Source: JAFALX01 sp050734185 (GTDB taxonomy: Bacteria; Chloroflexota; Dormibacteria; Aeolococcales; Aeolococcaceae). Taken from it: a DNA stretch of 35,609 nt. The translations under genes were made by a program, and so were the position numbers. The stretch spans positions 1-35,609 of the forward strand of contig JBOHUE010000169.1 in assembly GCA_050734185.1 (NCBI GenBank). The letters run 5' to 3'. The notes below the pieces were generated by a model. It ran no database searches. It was not told the origin of the DNA and was given only the letters and a program-made list of their open reading frames with translations. Positions 5,372 through 14,490 of the stretch are shown here, piece after piece. Each line of letters begins with the position of its first letter. Position 1 is the stretch's first letter.

Positions 5372-8300
5372 CCGCCCTGCCATGGACGATGTTGCTTGAA
5401 CCCTTGCCCGTACTTTACGTCACCGCCGGAGTCCAGAATTTGCCTATGGTAGTGAGGCAGCCGAGCTTCCCAATACGCATCGCCGTCCTTGGTAAGCGCA
5501 CCCGGTACCCCGAGGCCGAGGCGGACATTGGTGAACGGGAGGCTGAGTTCCCGCCCCGCGGCCAGTGCTCGCGCGCCACCTGGAATGAGCACCAAGCCTG
5601 CAACGTTTCCACCGATGCTCCCGCCTTGGAACTGCGCGCAGGATGTGTCTGGAGCGGCGCCAAACGCGTCTTCAACTTTCGTCGACAAGCCAAAGCTGAA
5701 CCCATTCGCAAAACCATTCGCCGCCTGGAATGCACCGCTTTTGACCACATCTTGGCTGAGGCTACCTTGGCAGTTGCTTGATCCGAAGAAGAAGTGGACA
5801 CAGAGGCCGCCAAACGGCAGGTTAAAGTCGAGCCCGCTCGGATCAGTGCTGTTCAGCGGGTTGCCGTCGACGTACCCGTACGGGCTGCGCGTCAAGGCCA
5901 CCGCCGGATCGCGCGAGAGGAACTGCGCGGTGGACGGGTCGTAGTAACGCGCCCGCAGGTAGTAGAGGCCGGACTCGTCGTCGCGGTACTGACCGTCGAA
6001 CAGGAAGGGATTGGATATCGTCACCGTTCCGGTGCAGAGGTTGGAACCATTCACGGTGACGGTGGCGCCGGTGCACGCGACAGGGTTGCCGTATGGATCG
6101 AGGGTGTACGTCGCTTTGATGTTCCCCGAGGAGTCGGTGATCGCGCGCACGCTGGCACCCTGGTCATGAAAGTACCAGAGGGTGGTTGACCCGGTGATCT
6201 GCTCAAGCACCATGCCCGCCGGCCCGTAGACGTAGTCCGTCGAGCCGTCGACAAGCTGCAGCGGCAAACTGCCCGACAAGTCCCAGGCGGCCCGTGTCGT
6301 CGTAGACACAACCGTCTTGCTCATCCTCAGGCTGTCGCTGTTGTTCAGATAGGTGGCAACTGTGGTGGGGCCGGAGCAGGATGAGCCAGACCCGGTCTGG
6401 ATTTGATTGAGCCCGTTGGTCTCGCTGTACGTGTAGCAGGTGGCCGACCCGGGCGAGGGCACCCTCGACGTGCGGTTGTCGCGGCTGTCGTAGCCGTACG
6501 TCGTGGCACCGCTTGGCGGGCTGCCGCAGCCGTTGGAGTTCGTACCGCCGATCGTCCAGCACAGCTCGTCGGCCGTGTTGTAGGCCAGGGTCGTGCCGCC
6601 CAGCTTGGCGACGTTGTCCCCGTTGTCATAGCCGAACGGCTGAGAGCCGGAGGGCGGGCTGGAACACGCTGCGGTGTTGTTTGACCCCGCGTAGCAGACT
6701 TGGTTGAGCCCTGTGTATGCGTAGTTGTTCTGGTTCGAAGTCGCCGACGTATCACTGGCCAGCTGACCATTGCCGTCGTGTGCGTAGGTGGCCGAGAGGA
6801 TCGTCGCGCTGCTGCTCTGCATATCGGCGATGCCGGTCAGCTGATCAGCGGCGTTGTAGGTGTTGGTGCCGCAGAGCGAAACAGGAGCCGTGCAGGTCCC
6901 GCTCGGGAGCACCGTTGTTGTGAGGTTGCCGTCTGCGTCGTAGTTGAACGCGGTTGTCTTGCTGTTCCAGTCCTGCACGGAGTTCTCACGTCCGGCATTG
7001 TCGTAGCCGATCGTCACCGACCCCGTCGTGCCCGGATAGGTGACGCGGGTCGACTCGTTGCGATAGTTGTACTGGTAGCCGATCGTCGCGCTGTTGCCGC
7101 CGCCTTGAGCCTCGGTCACCGACGTCAACCGATGCAGGGCATCGATTGTGTAGGACGACGCGCCCGTAGCGTCCGACATCGCCGTCCGCTGGCCGTCGTT
7201 GTCATAGCCGTACGACACCGCTCCGGAAGGGGCGCTGCCGCACCCATTCGAGGAGGCACCGACCAGGTACCAGCACACCTGGTTGTCGCCGTTGTACGCG
7301 TACGTCGTGCACCCGGAGATGGTGCCGGTGCAGCTGCCACCCGGATCCGTCTTAGTGAGGCGATTGCCGTTCGCGTCGTACGTGAACGCTGTTGCTTGAT
7401 TCACATGAGGACTCGACCCGGGATCGACGGTCTGAGTGGTCAGGTTGCCGCGGCTGTCGTACGCGTACGACTGGAGGGTGTTGCCGAGACCATCTTTCTG
7501 GTCGGCGACCTGGCCGTCAGCGTTGTAGTCGGTCACCCGGGCATTGCTGGGCGGGCTGCTGCACCCGTTCGTCGATGTGCCGCCGGGGAGGGCCCAGCAC
7601 AGCTCGCCCGCGTTGTCGTAGGCGGAGGTCGTGGGATTGCCGTTGAAGTCGTTGGCCTGGATGACATTGTTGTCCGCGTCGTAGATGGCGGTGGACGTAC
7701 GATTGAGCGGCGCTGTGACCTTGAGGACGTCGGGCCAGAAGACATCATTGCCGCTGCTGTCCGCGTAGTTGTACGTGGTCTCGAACGTCGAGGAGCAGCC
7801 CGAGGGAGTCTGGTCGTTGGCCAACGATGCGCTGAACGTGCAGCCGCCGTTCGGGGTCCAGGACGCGACTGCCCATCCATCGCCGTTGAACTCCGTGGCG
7901 CTGACATCGCCAGCTGGGTCCTCGGTCTCGCCACGGTTCCCGTAGGTGTCGTAGCCGTAGTTTGTGATTTTGCCGTCCCCATCGACTCTCGACGTCAGAT
8001 CGCCGGGGTGGCTGCTGTTTCCGTAGGTGTACGTCACCACGTTCGCCGGCATCGTCGGCGTCGTGCCGCACGCACCGGTCGGCAGCGGCGTGCAGACCCT
8101 CGTCAGCAAGTGGTACGTCGGGTCGTATGAGTAGGTGGTCGTGGCGCCGTTCCCATCGGTCATCGTGGTCGGGTGGTAGAAGGTCGCGTCAGTAGTCGTG
8201 TAGGTGTACGAAGTCGTACGGCCCACGCCGTCGGTCGCGGAAAGCACGTTCCCGTGGGAGTCGTATACCGCCGTGGACGTGTTGCCGTTCGGATCGACAG

Positions 8301-11300
8301 TCAATGTCGTGGCGAGGCTCGTGGGGTCGAAGGAGTGGGTCGTCGTGGCGATGTTGCCGGAGTTGCAGCCGGCGCCCGATGGCCAAGTGCCCGACAGCGT
8401 GCCGGAGCAGCCGGTGAAGCCGGTCGTCGTCTGAACGAGCTCTCCATAGGAGAACTCATCAAGCGCCTGGTTGCCGCGCGGGTCCGTGATCAGCGCGGCC
8501 GATATGGGGGCGTACGTCGAGGTGCGCGCCGGCCAGTAGGAGTAGACCGTCTGGCGGTTGAGGCCGGATGGATCGATCGTCTGGGTGGCCGTGGTCCCGT
8601 CGCTGTTGTAGCTCTGCGCGACGACGTGGCCGTCTGGGTCCTGCATCGAGGCCAGGCCATGGACCCACGTCGTCTCGTCATATGTGAAGTGCTCGTTGCG
8701 GTCGTTGGTGCCGTTGACCTTCCAGTCGATCTGGAGGAGCTCATGGGCGTGGGTCGAGGTGCCGTACGTGAAGGAGACGGTGCGCGTCTGGCCGGTGACG
8801 TTGCTGTCCGTTATCGACGAGATGTCGCCGTTCGACCAGGCGATCGCGAGGCTCCGGCCATCCGCGTGCGTCAGTGACGTGATCACACTCGGGCTGCCGC
8901 TGTACCCAAACGAGAGGTAGTCGCCGGTAAGGTCCTGCATCTTTGTGACCTGACCGGACGCGCTGAAGCTAAAGGTGTCGCCGCTGTAGCGGGTGAACGT
9001 CCACGTGCCGTCACCGTTGTGAACGAGGGTGGCCTGGGTCCGTGGCGCCACCGGGGCGAGAGTCGCCGTCCAGAACTGGGCCTGCGCCCCGTCTTCTTGG
9101 GTGACCGTGGTGACTCCGCTCGCGGCGCTCTGGCTGACCGACATGAGCAACGGTGACCACCAGCCGTAGCCCAAGCCGTAGTCGGTGGAGCTCGAGCCTG
9201 CGTTGAGGCTGTTGTAGGTCTGCGTGACCTGGATGGGGTAGCCGCGCGCGGGGATCGAGACGTCGGTGAACGTGTGCGACATCTCACCGGAGTTGACGCT
9301 GATGGGCCAGTTCCCGTCCACGGCAAGGGTGCCGCTCCCCGCGAGCGCCTGGCACATGAGACAGCCGTGCATCTCGTTGGCCCCGAGCGCGCTGCCCAAC
9401 GGTGGGAAGTCCGTGCCATTGATGAGCACCAGCACGTTGGACGGTGAAGACTGCGAGGTGGCGGAGCTGTCCTCAATGACGACGTCAGCTTCGCCGTCTT
9501 GGTGGCCGCTGACGTTACCAAGTGCGACGCCGTACGGAGTGAAGCCAGGTGTCGGCAGGAAGACTGGCAGGTCCAGTCCCGCCGTCGTGCCAGTACTGAG
9601 GTAGACGGAGAACCCTCCGGCGCCACCAGCCGAGTTGGAGTCCGAGGTGACGACGTCGGGGGTGCCGTCACCGTTCATATCGGCGGCGGCGATACCGGTG
9701 GGGTAACCGTAAACCTGCGCCCCGTCGAGGGCGGGGTCGCGGTAGTACACGGAGGTCGGGAACGTTCCGTCGCCCTGGCCCAGGAAGAGGGTGATCCCCC
9801 GCTGCGTGCCCCCGCAGCAGCCGGCGTCCGTGACGACCGCGAGGTCGTTGATCCCGTTGCCGGTGAACGCCCCGGCAACGATCTGAGAGACAGGATGCTG
9901 CGACGCCCAGTTGCTGAAGCCGCCGACCGTATTGATGTTGAACGAGCCATTGCCCGAGTTGAGCAGCACATCAAGGTTGGAGCCATTTTGTGGGGGGCCA
10001 CCGGTGTACGAGGTGTAGGCGATGTCATTCAAGCCATCGCCATTGAGGTCGGAGACGACTAAGCCGTTCGGTAGCGCAAAGGTGTTGAGACTGCAGTCGC
10101 TCGGAGTGAATTGCGACGGAGTGCCGAATGAACCGCTTCCATTGTTCAGCCAGATGGATATGACCGACCTGTCTTCGGCACCGCACCACGTCTGGGTTCC
10201 GAGGGTGACAAGGTCCAGCGTCGAGCCGCTGGTGCTGTGCATGTTCGCGAGGGCCACGTAATAGGCCGTTTGCCCTTGGCCTGTCGGGAGCGTGTACGAC
10301 GCCGCCTGCGTGAACGTTCCTGTGCCGTCGTCACTGTTCCTGAGGACGTAGATGGTGGGCCCGCCGTTGACGACAACGGCGTCCTCGACGCCGTCGGTGT
10401 GTCCGAAAATGTTGCCGAGGGCCACCTGAGTCGCCGCTTCGCCCGGAGCCGTGGTCGCTGCCGGTTGCGAGAAGGAGCCGTTGGTCGATCTGAGGTTCTT
10501 GAGTACCGAGATGCTGTCGCCGGCGTTGGCGCCACTGCCATTGGGTGTGACCAGGTCAGGCCACCCCGAGGCGCTGTTCGACACCTGGCCGAGCGCCACC
10601 TGTTGCGGGCTCGTCCCATCCTGCGCGGCTTTGCCGTTGTCGTATCCCTTGGCGGGAGCGGTAAAGATGGGCGACGAGGTGGAGCCACCGTTTCCGGCGA
10701 TTGTGTACGCGGGAGGTGGGGACGGCGTGACCAGATTGGAGGTTCCGGGTGGACCGGTGCCGGCCACATTTGTCGCCGCTACCCGAAACGTGTAGGCGGT
10801 CCCGTCTGTGAGCCCCGGCACGCCGTACGACGTGGTTGCCACCCCCTGAGCGTTCGTGAACATGTCGGTCTGTGCAAGGGACTGCTGCGCGGTGGTCCCG
10901 ATGTACGGGGTGATGGTGTACGACCCAGCGAGATTGCCGGGAGCGGCCGGGGTTTGCCAGCTAACGTTCGCGTGAGCATCACCCGCCACAGCCACGACGG
11001 GCGTCGGAGCCCCCGGCGGCGTCATGTAGACCCCTTCCACGTCAATCACGAGGTTGGAATTCACGTTGGTCAGGACATTGATCTTCCCCGAGCCGAGCCC
11101 AACGATCATGTCGAAGTTGGCGATGTTGCTCCCAGCACTCAGTAGATCGGTTGTGCCTGGCATCGTGGTTCCGTACGGCCAGACTTGCAGGTCGCCCACG
11201 CCAGCGCCCGGGGAGATCATCGCGATGTTGATCGCCACCGCGGTCGCGTACGCAGGTATCCCGGCCAGTCCGCCCAGCGTGTACGTCTGCGTCTGGTTGG

Positions 11301-13506
11301 CGGTCAGCGACATGCCTGCGCAGGGATAGCCGCTTCCGCTGCGGGTATCGCAGGCGCGGGTGATGGCCTGATCGACGAAATCCTGGCCGGTCTGCGACGG
11401 ACCGCTCCCGTCGGTGGTGTAGGCGAAGGCGTCCATCACCACATTGGCGGTTCCTGGTCCGCTGTTGTAGACGGTGATCTGGCCGCTTGGGCTCACTGGC
11501 ACGATCACCCGTTCCGAGACGGCGTTGCTGCCGTATATGTCAAAGCTGACGGGAAATGGCTCGCTGGTTCCGGTCGGCCAGATGATGAAGTATCCGGGGC
11601 CATTGCCGGTGGGGAGGACCGAGAGATCGATCACGGCCGTTTGCACCCCGCTCGTTGCGATTCCTGCCTGGCCATCCACCTGGATCGTGCGGCTCTCGCC
11701 GGCATTGAACGGGCCTTGCCCGTGGCATTCCGTCCCGTACTGGGGCAGCGTGTCGCACAGGTTGTTCGTCGGCGACAACAGGTTCATCAGCCCCGCGGTC
11801 GTGCTCGCCCCGCTGAACGGGTACTGCAGCCCTCCGCCATAGTTGTACATCGCGGCTGCCTCGCCGCTGGCCAGCGCACGGCTCCACAGCCCCGCCTCGT
11901 CGAACGAACCGTTGAGGTTGTATGACTGGCCGCCGGTGCCGCCGAGGTTGATGCTGCTGTTGGAGAAATTCCCACCGACCGCGTTACTGCTGACCACGCC
12001 ACTGGGCACCGCGGCGACGCCGTCGATGTAGAGCATGCCCCCCAGCGCGCCGGGGAGAGTACGGTCCAGCACTGCCACGTAGTGGTGCCAGCCCGGCCCG
12101 GGTGGGTTGTAATCGACGATGTTGTAGCTGGCCCCGCCTGCGGCGACCTCGATCTTTCCAGCCGTCCACGCGTTGACGCCCACCCAAAAGTCGTTGCCGG
12201 CGCCCCAATGGGAGCCATACGCAATCGCGCCGAGGCTGGAGGGGAACGTCGAGCCGTAGTTCCACCAGAAGCTGAGCGAGACCTGGGCCGTCGACGAGAG
12301 GTCAACGCTGCTCACGCTGAGGGCGTCACCGCCGTTGAGGTCCGCGCCTGAACCGATCTTGCCGGCCGTCCAATATGGTGTCGCGCCGGCGAAGGTTGCC
12401 GTGTGTCCGCCGCCGGTCGCGTCCGCCGCCGTGGTCCCCGTGTTCTCGTCGAGCTTCCAATACGCTGTCGCGCCGCTCGGTGGGCTGCTCGGCGTTGGGG
12501 CGACATAGCCCTCGACATCGAGAGTCACGTCCGTCGTCCCCGTCTGGTTGTAGACAGAGATCTCGCCCAACTGGCCCAGCGGCACCTCCACCAAGTTGCC
12601 CTGGTTGGCGTTCTGCGCCACGTCGAGGTTGCTCGCCGCCGGAGCGGCAAGCCCGTCTGGATACACGTCTATCACGTTGCTCGTGGTGCCGGTCGGCCCC
12701 ACATCGGTGAGGTTGAGATACACGGCCGCCGCGTTGGTGGGCACGCCGGCCATCCCTGACACCGGAACACTGAGCGTCGAGTTCGGCTGCAGCGTGTGGC
12801 CGGCGCATTGGGTGCCGTAGCTGGCCCGTGTGTCGCAGATGCGCGTCACCGTGACCGGGACATATGGCCCTGGGGCGACGAACTCATAGGTGCTGACCGT
12901 GCCCGTTGTGCTTGAGCCGTTCGGAGTGGTCACCGTCACCGGTGCCTGGCTCGGCGATTCCGCGGGCGTGACGACCGTCAACTGTGTGCTCGAGACGACA
13001 GTGACCGATTGCGCCGAAACCAGCCCGAAGGCCACGGCAGTGGACCCCGACACAAAGTTCGTGCCGCTCAGGGTCACGCTCTGTCCGCCCGCTGTTGTCC
13101 CGGCCTCGGGGCTCAGTCCGGTGACCGTCGGCGGCCCGAGGGATGTCAGTTGCAGCGTGGTCTCGCTCGTCGCGGTGTCGGATGCCTGTGGCGTCAGCGC
13201 GACGCCAAGCGGCGGTCGCGGTGCGACGGCTGGATGGAGATCAAGACTCGGATGCTCTCCAGGCTGTCGGGGTGCGAGCGGTACCACCGGTTTTCCGTTG
13301 GCCGACGGTTTCGTCTGCGCCGGAGGTGAGGCCGGTGTCGCCTCCGGCGATGCCACCAAGCGGTGCGCTGGGCCGGGTGTGCTTGTTCCCTGCTCAGCCA
13401 GCGGAACCTTCTGCGTGCCAAGGGCCGGAAGCGCAGCCAGCGAACCCAGCGCGATCCCACAAGCCAGCTGCGCACACAGTGCTTGACCAAGTCGGCGTCG
13501 TCGCAT
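5365..13506 (-). CDS. Giant secreted Rhs/YD-repeat protein with C-terminal toxin-like tip
   Basis: 2,713 residues from ATG at 13506. That start gives a typical signal peptide (MRRRRLGQALCAQLACGIAL, then SLAALPALG); a TTG at 13599 would add 31 residues. Order: Pro/Thr-rich linker; IPT/TIG domain (~125-205, TVTGLSPEAGTTAGG); three copies of a secreted actinobacterial-type repeat, each with a Cys pair (ICDTRASYGTQC ~222, LCDTLPQYGTEC ~582, ACDTRSGSGYPC ~717); LamG/concanavalin-like domain (~346-555); fibronectin III (~835-930); FG-GAP/VCBS repeats with DLNGDGLND (~965-1340); DUF6531 (~1390-1470); about twenty YD repeats (~1500-2430); core end GLYYLRARYYDPSTAQFLSRD (~2520). A unique 154-residue tip follows, ending LPHYHRQ ... 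QHRPWQGGW. Rhs shells enclose a C-terminal effector. The tip family is not recognised; the His-rich motifs may be catalytic. A probable immunity gene overlaps its stop. Confidence 0.88.
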   Translation of the reverse strand: MRRRRLGQALCAQLACGIALGSLAALPALGTQKVPLAEQGTSTPGPAHRLVASPEATPASPPAQTKPSANGKPVVPLAPRQPGEHPSLDLHPAVAPRPPLGVALTPQASDTATSETTLQLTSLGPPTVTGLSPEAGTTAGGQSVTLSGTNFVSGSTAVAFGLVSAQSVTVVSSTQLTVVTPAESPSQAPVTVTTPNGSSTTGTVSTYEFVAPGPYVPVTVTRICDTRASYGTQCAGHTLQPNSTLSVPVSGMAGVPTNAAAVYLNLTDVGPTGTTSNVIDVYPDGLAAPAASNLDVAQNANQGNLVEVPLGQLGEISVYNQTGTTDVTLDVEGYVAPTPSSPPSGATAYWKLDENTGTTAADATGGGHTATFAGATPYWTAGKIGSGADLNGGDALSVSSVDLSSTAQVSLSFWWNYGSTFPSSLGAIAYGSHWGAGNDFWVGVNAWTAGKIEVAAGGASYNIVDYNPPGPGWHHYVAVLDRTLPGALGGMLYIDGVAAVPSGVVSSNAVGGNFSNSSINLGGTGGQSYNLNGSFDEAGLWSRALASGEAAAMYNYGGGLQYPFSGASTTAGLMNLLSPTNNLCDTLPQYGTECHGQGPFNAGESRTIQVDGQAGIATSGVQTAVIDLSVLPTGNGPGYFIIWPTGTSEPFPVSFDIYGSNAVSERVIVPVSPSGQITVYNSGPGTANVVMDAFAYTTDGSGPSQTGQDFVDQAITRACDTRSGSGYPCAGMSLTANQTQTYTLGGLAGIPAYATAVAINIAMISPGAGVGDLQVWPYGTTMPGTTDLLSAGSNIANFDMIVGLGSGKINVLTNVNSNLVIDVEGVYMTPPGAPTPVVAVAGDAHANVSWQTPAAPGNLAGSYTITPYIGTTAQQSLAQTDMFTNAQGVATTSYGVPGLTDGTAYTFRVAATNVAGTGPPGTSNLVTPSPPPAYTIAGNGGSTSSPIFTAPAKGYDNGKAAQDGTSPQQVALGQVSNSASGWPDLVTPNGSGANAGDSISVLKNLRSTNGSFSQPAATTAPGEAATQVALGNIFGHTDGVEDAVVVNGGPTIYVLRNSDDGTGTFTQAASYTLPTGQGQTAYYVALANMHSTSGSTLDLVTLGTQTWCGAEDRSVISIWLNNGSGSFGTPSQFTPSDCSLNTFALPNGLVVSDLNGDGLNDIAYTSYTGGPPQNGSNLDVLLNSGNGSFNINTVGGFSNWASQHPVSQIVAGAFTGNGINDLAVVTDAGCCGGTQRGITLFLGQGDGTFPTSVYYRDPALDGAQVYGYPTGIAAADMNGDGTPDVVTSDSNSAGGAGGFSVYLSTGTTAGLDLPVFLPTPGFTPYGVALGNVSGHQDGEADVVIEDSSATSQSSPSNVLVLINGTDFPPLGSALGANEMHGCLMCQALAGSGTLAVDGNWPISVNSGEMSHTFTDVSIPARGYPIQVTQTYNSLNAGSSSTDYGLGYGWWSPLLMSVSQSAASGVTTVTQEDGAQAQFWTATLAPVAPRTQATLVHNGDGTWTFTRYSGDTFSFSASGQVTKMQDLTGDYLSFGYSGSPSVITSLTHADGRSLAIAWSNGDISSITDSNVTGQTRTVSFTYGTSTHAHELLQIDWKVNGTNDRNEHFTYDETTWVHGLASMQDPDGHVVAQSYNSDGTTATQTIDPSGLNRQTVYSYWPARTSTYAPISAALITDPRGNQALDEFSYGELVQTTTGFTGCSGTLSGTWPSGAGCNSGNIATTTHSFDPTSLATTLTVDPNGNTSTAVYDSHGNVLSATDGVGRTTSYTYTTTDATFYHPTTMTDGNGATTTYSYDPTYHLLTRVCTPLPTGACGTTPTMPANVVTYTYGNSSHPGDLTSRVDGDGKITNYGYDTYGNRGETEDPAGDVSATEFNGDGWAVASWTPNGGCTFSASLANDQTPSGCSSTFETTYNYADSSGNDVFWPDVLKVTAPLNRTSTAIYDADNNVIQANDFNGNPTTSAYDNAGELCWALPGGTSTNGCSSPPSNARVTDYNADGQVADQKDGLGNTLQSYAYDSRGNLTTQTVDPGSSPHVNQATAFTYDANGNRLTKTDPGGSCTGTISGCTTYAYNGDNQVCWYLVGASSNGCGSAPSGAVSYGYDNDGQRTAMSDATGASSYTIDALHRLTSVTEAQGGGNSATIGYQYNYRNESTRVTYPGTTGSVTIGYDNAGRENSVQDWNSKTTAFNYDADGNLTTTVLPSGTCTAPVSLCGTNTYNAADQLTGIADMQSSSATILSATYAHDGNGQLASDTSATSNQNNYAYTGLNQVCYAGSNNTAACSSPPSGSQPFGYDNGDNVAKLGGTTLAYNTADELCWTIGGTNSNGCGSPPSGATTYGYDSRDNRTSRVPSPGSATCYTYSETNGLNQIQTGSGSSCSGPTTVATYLNNSDSLRMSKTVVSTTTRAAWDLSGSLPLQLVDGSTDYVYGPAGMVLEQITGSTTLWYFHDQGASVRAITDSSGNIKATYTLDPYGNPVACTGATVTVNGSNLCTGTVTISNPFLFDGQYRDDESGLYYLRARYYDPSTAQFLSRDPAVALTRSPYGYVDGNPLNSTDPSGLDFNLPFGGLCVHFFFGSSNCQGSLSQDVVKSGAFQAANGFANGFSFGLSTKVEDAFGAAPDTSCAQFQGGSIGGNVAGLVLIPGGARALAAGRELSLPFTNVRLGLGVPGALTKDGDAYWEARLPHYHRQILDSGGDVKYGQGFKQHRPWQGGW
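5830..5925 (-). repeat. Rhs core-end repeat, copy 1 (in the intact rhs gene)
   Basis: Codons from the Gln of QFLSRDPAV to the Leu of DPSGL in the intact gene. The same 32-codon unit recurs at 4902-4997 and 4036-4131 on the same strand, each time followed by an unrelated or only briefly related tip. Confidence 0.85.
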
Positions 13507-13943
13507 CGGGCTGAACCGGGGCGCGCCCTTGCGAACAATTGCTGGAGGAACCGCCGGACAACGCTCGCGATTCGACTCTGACTGACCATTGCGCTCCAAC
13601 CCTGGAGCCGCCGCCAGCTCCGCTCACTCTCTCGGACGGCGGTCGTGCCACCGTCGCCTCGTAGCTTGCAGCGACGCGCTGCCGGTGCGAGTTGCGGTCT
13701 GGTGACAACCGATCACGGCAACGAGGGACCTGGGTGCCGACGTGCGGCCGAACCGGTGTGCACCGTGTCGGCGCCTTCCGAGACCGCCGCTGGGAGCGCC
13801 TTGATGCCGGCACGCTCAGCCACGCGGCGCACGGCGGCTCCGCCGCTGCCGTGCACCTCGATCCCAGCAGGTCCGATCCGGGTAGCGAGTGCCGACTGGC
13901 GTGTTGACAATAGCGAGGAGCCCAATGGTCACAAGGTGATGTC
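13507..13943 (-). other. Non-coding stretch upstream of rhs
   Basis: About 440 bases between the rhs start and the vapC remnant. No convincing gene, RNA or clear promoter pair is visible. A minus-strand open frame at 13713-13925 (70 codons) has no recognisable similarity and no good ribosome site; it may be remnant sequence. The promoter of rhs presumably lies here. A plus-strand TTGACA at 13904-13909 lacks a matching -10 element. Confidence 0.4.
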
Positions 13944-14170
13944 TTAGCGCGGCGCAGTCGTCGGCCGAGCGGCACGAGCACAGGCGATCAGGCGGAAATG
14001 GCGGGTGACGTCCTTCCGCTCGGGCGACCGCGTCCCTCCTGCGACTTCGACCACGCTGTCGACACTTCGGCCATTCGGCCGGTTCGCTGACACGCAGCTC
14101 GCAACCAGCTCTTCGCGGCGTGATGCACGCGGAGATGAGCAATGATCACGTCATTGTCGACGAGGATCAA
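13944..14170 (-). pseudogene. Broken VapC-type PIN-domain toxin
   Basis: Starts at TTG 14170, overlapping the antitoxin stop by four bases (TTGA). It opens with a typical PIN start: ILVDNDVIIAHLR, with the first catalytic Asp present, then WLRAACQRTGRMA. Near 14060 the frame is lost: VSTAWSKS in frame zero versus VVEVAGGTRSPERKDVTRHFR in the neighbouring frame, which is the expected continuation carrying the conserved Glu. The shifted frame ends at a TAA at 13946-13944 after only ~75 residues in total, while PIN toxins are usually ~130. The last acidic residues are missing, so the toxin should be inactive. Confidence 0.7.
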
Positions 14171-14448
14171 CGGCGCGACGCCCGCCGAGATGCAACGTTC
14201 TGTAGATGCCGAGAGCGATCGTCAGGTCCTCGCTCGAGGGCGTCGAGGGCGTTCGTAGCGCGCAGCGCCCCGAAGGACGCGTCGATCGCGGCCAAGTCGG
14301 CCTCGAGATCGCCGGCAGCACTCGCACCGATTCCCTTTTCGATGACTTGCCTCACCAGCTTCGCGCGACTGATCCCTCGCTCCTCCGCTGCCTCGTCCAG
14401 TGCGGCGGTCTGCCTCGGATCGAGAGAGATGTTGGTGCGAACCTTCAT
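14167..14448 (-). CDS. Ribbon-helix-helix antitoxin (VapB/CopG-like)
   Basis: 93 residues from ATG at 14448 (MKVRTNISLDPRQTAALDEA); an upstream start at 14457 would add three residues. The N-terminal 45 residues fit a ribbon-helix-helix DNA-binding domain: the strand VRTNISL, helix one RQTAALDEAAEERG, and helix two SRAKLVRQVIEKG. The acidic C-terminal half (LEADLAAIDASFGALR) would wrap the toxin. Such antitoxins repress their own promoter and neutralise a PIN-domain RNase. Here the partner downstream is frameshifted, so the antitoxin appears to stand alone. The terminal RRASRR tail overlaps the toxin start. Confidence 0.75.
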   Translation of the reverse strand: MKVRTNISLDPRQTAALDEAAEERGISRAKLVRQVIEKGIGASAAGDLEADLAAIDASFGALRATNALDALERGPDDRSRHLQNVASRRASRR

Positions 14449-14490
14449 ACACCGCACGCTGCATCACCGGCGCGCCGCTTCCGATGGTAT

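Noticed and set aside
6440..7640. Repetitive DNA considered as a CRISPR array
   Set aside because: The repeats are irregular, coding and match YD-repeat protein structure; no constant repeat/spacer lengths.
6700..8130. Long plus-strand open frame (476 codons) opposite rhs
   Set aside because: Composition of Val/Arg/Gly repeats mirrors the YD repeats on the other strand; no domain.
13713..13925. 70-codon minus-strand frame upstream of rhs
   Set aside because: No similarity recognised, no ribosome site and in decayed surroundings; not enough to call a gene.
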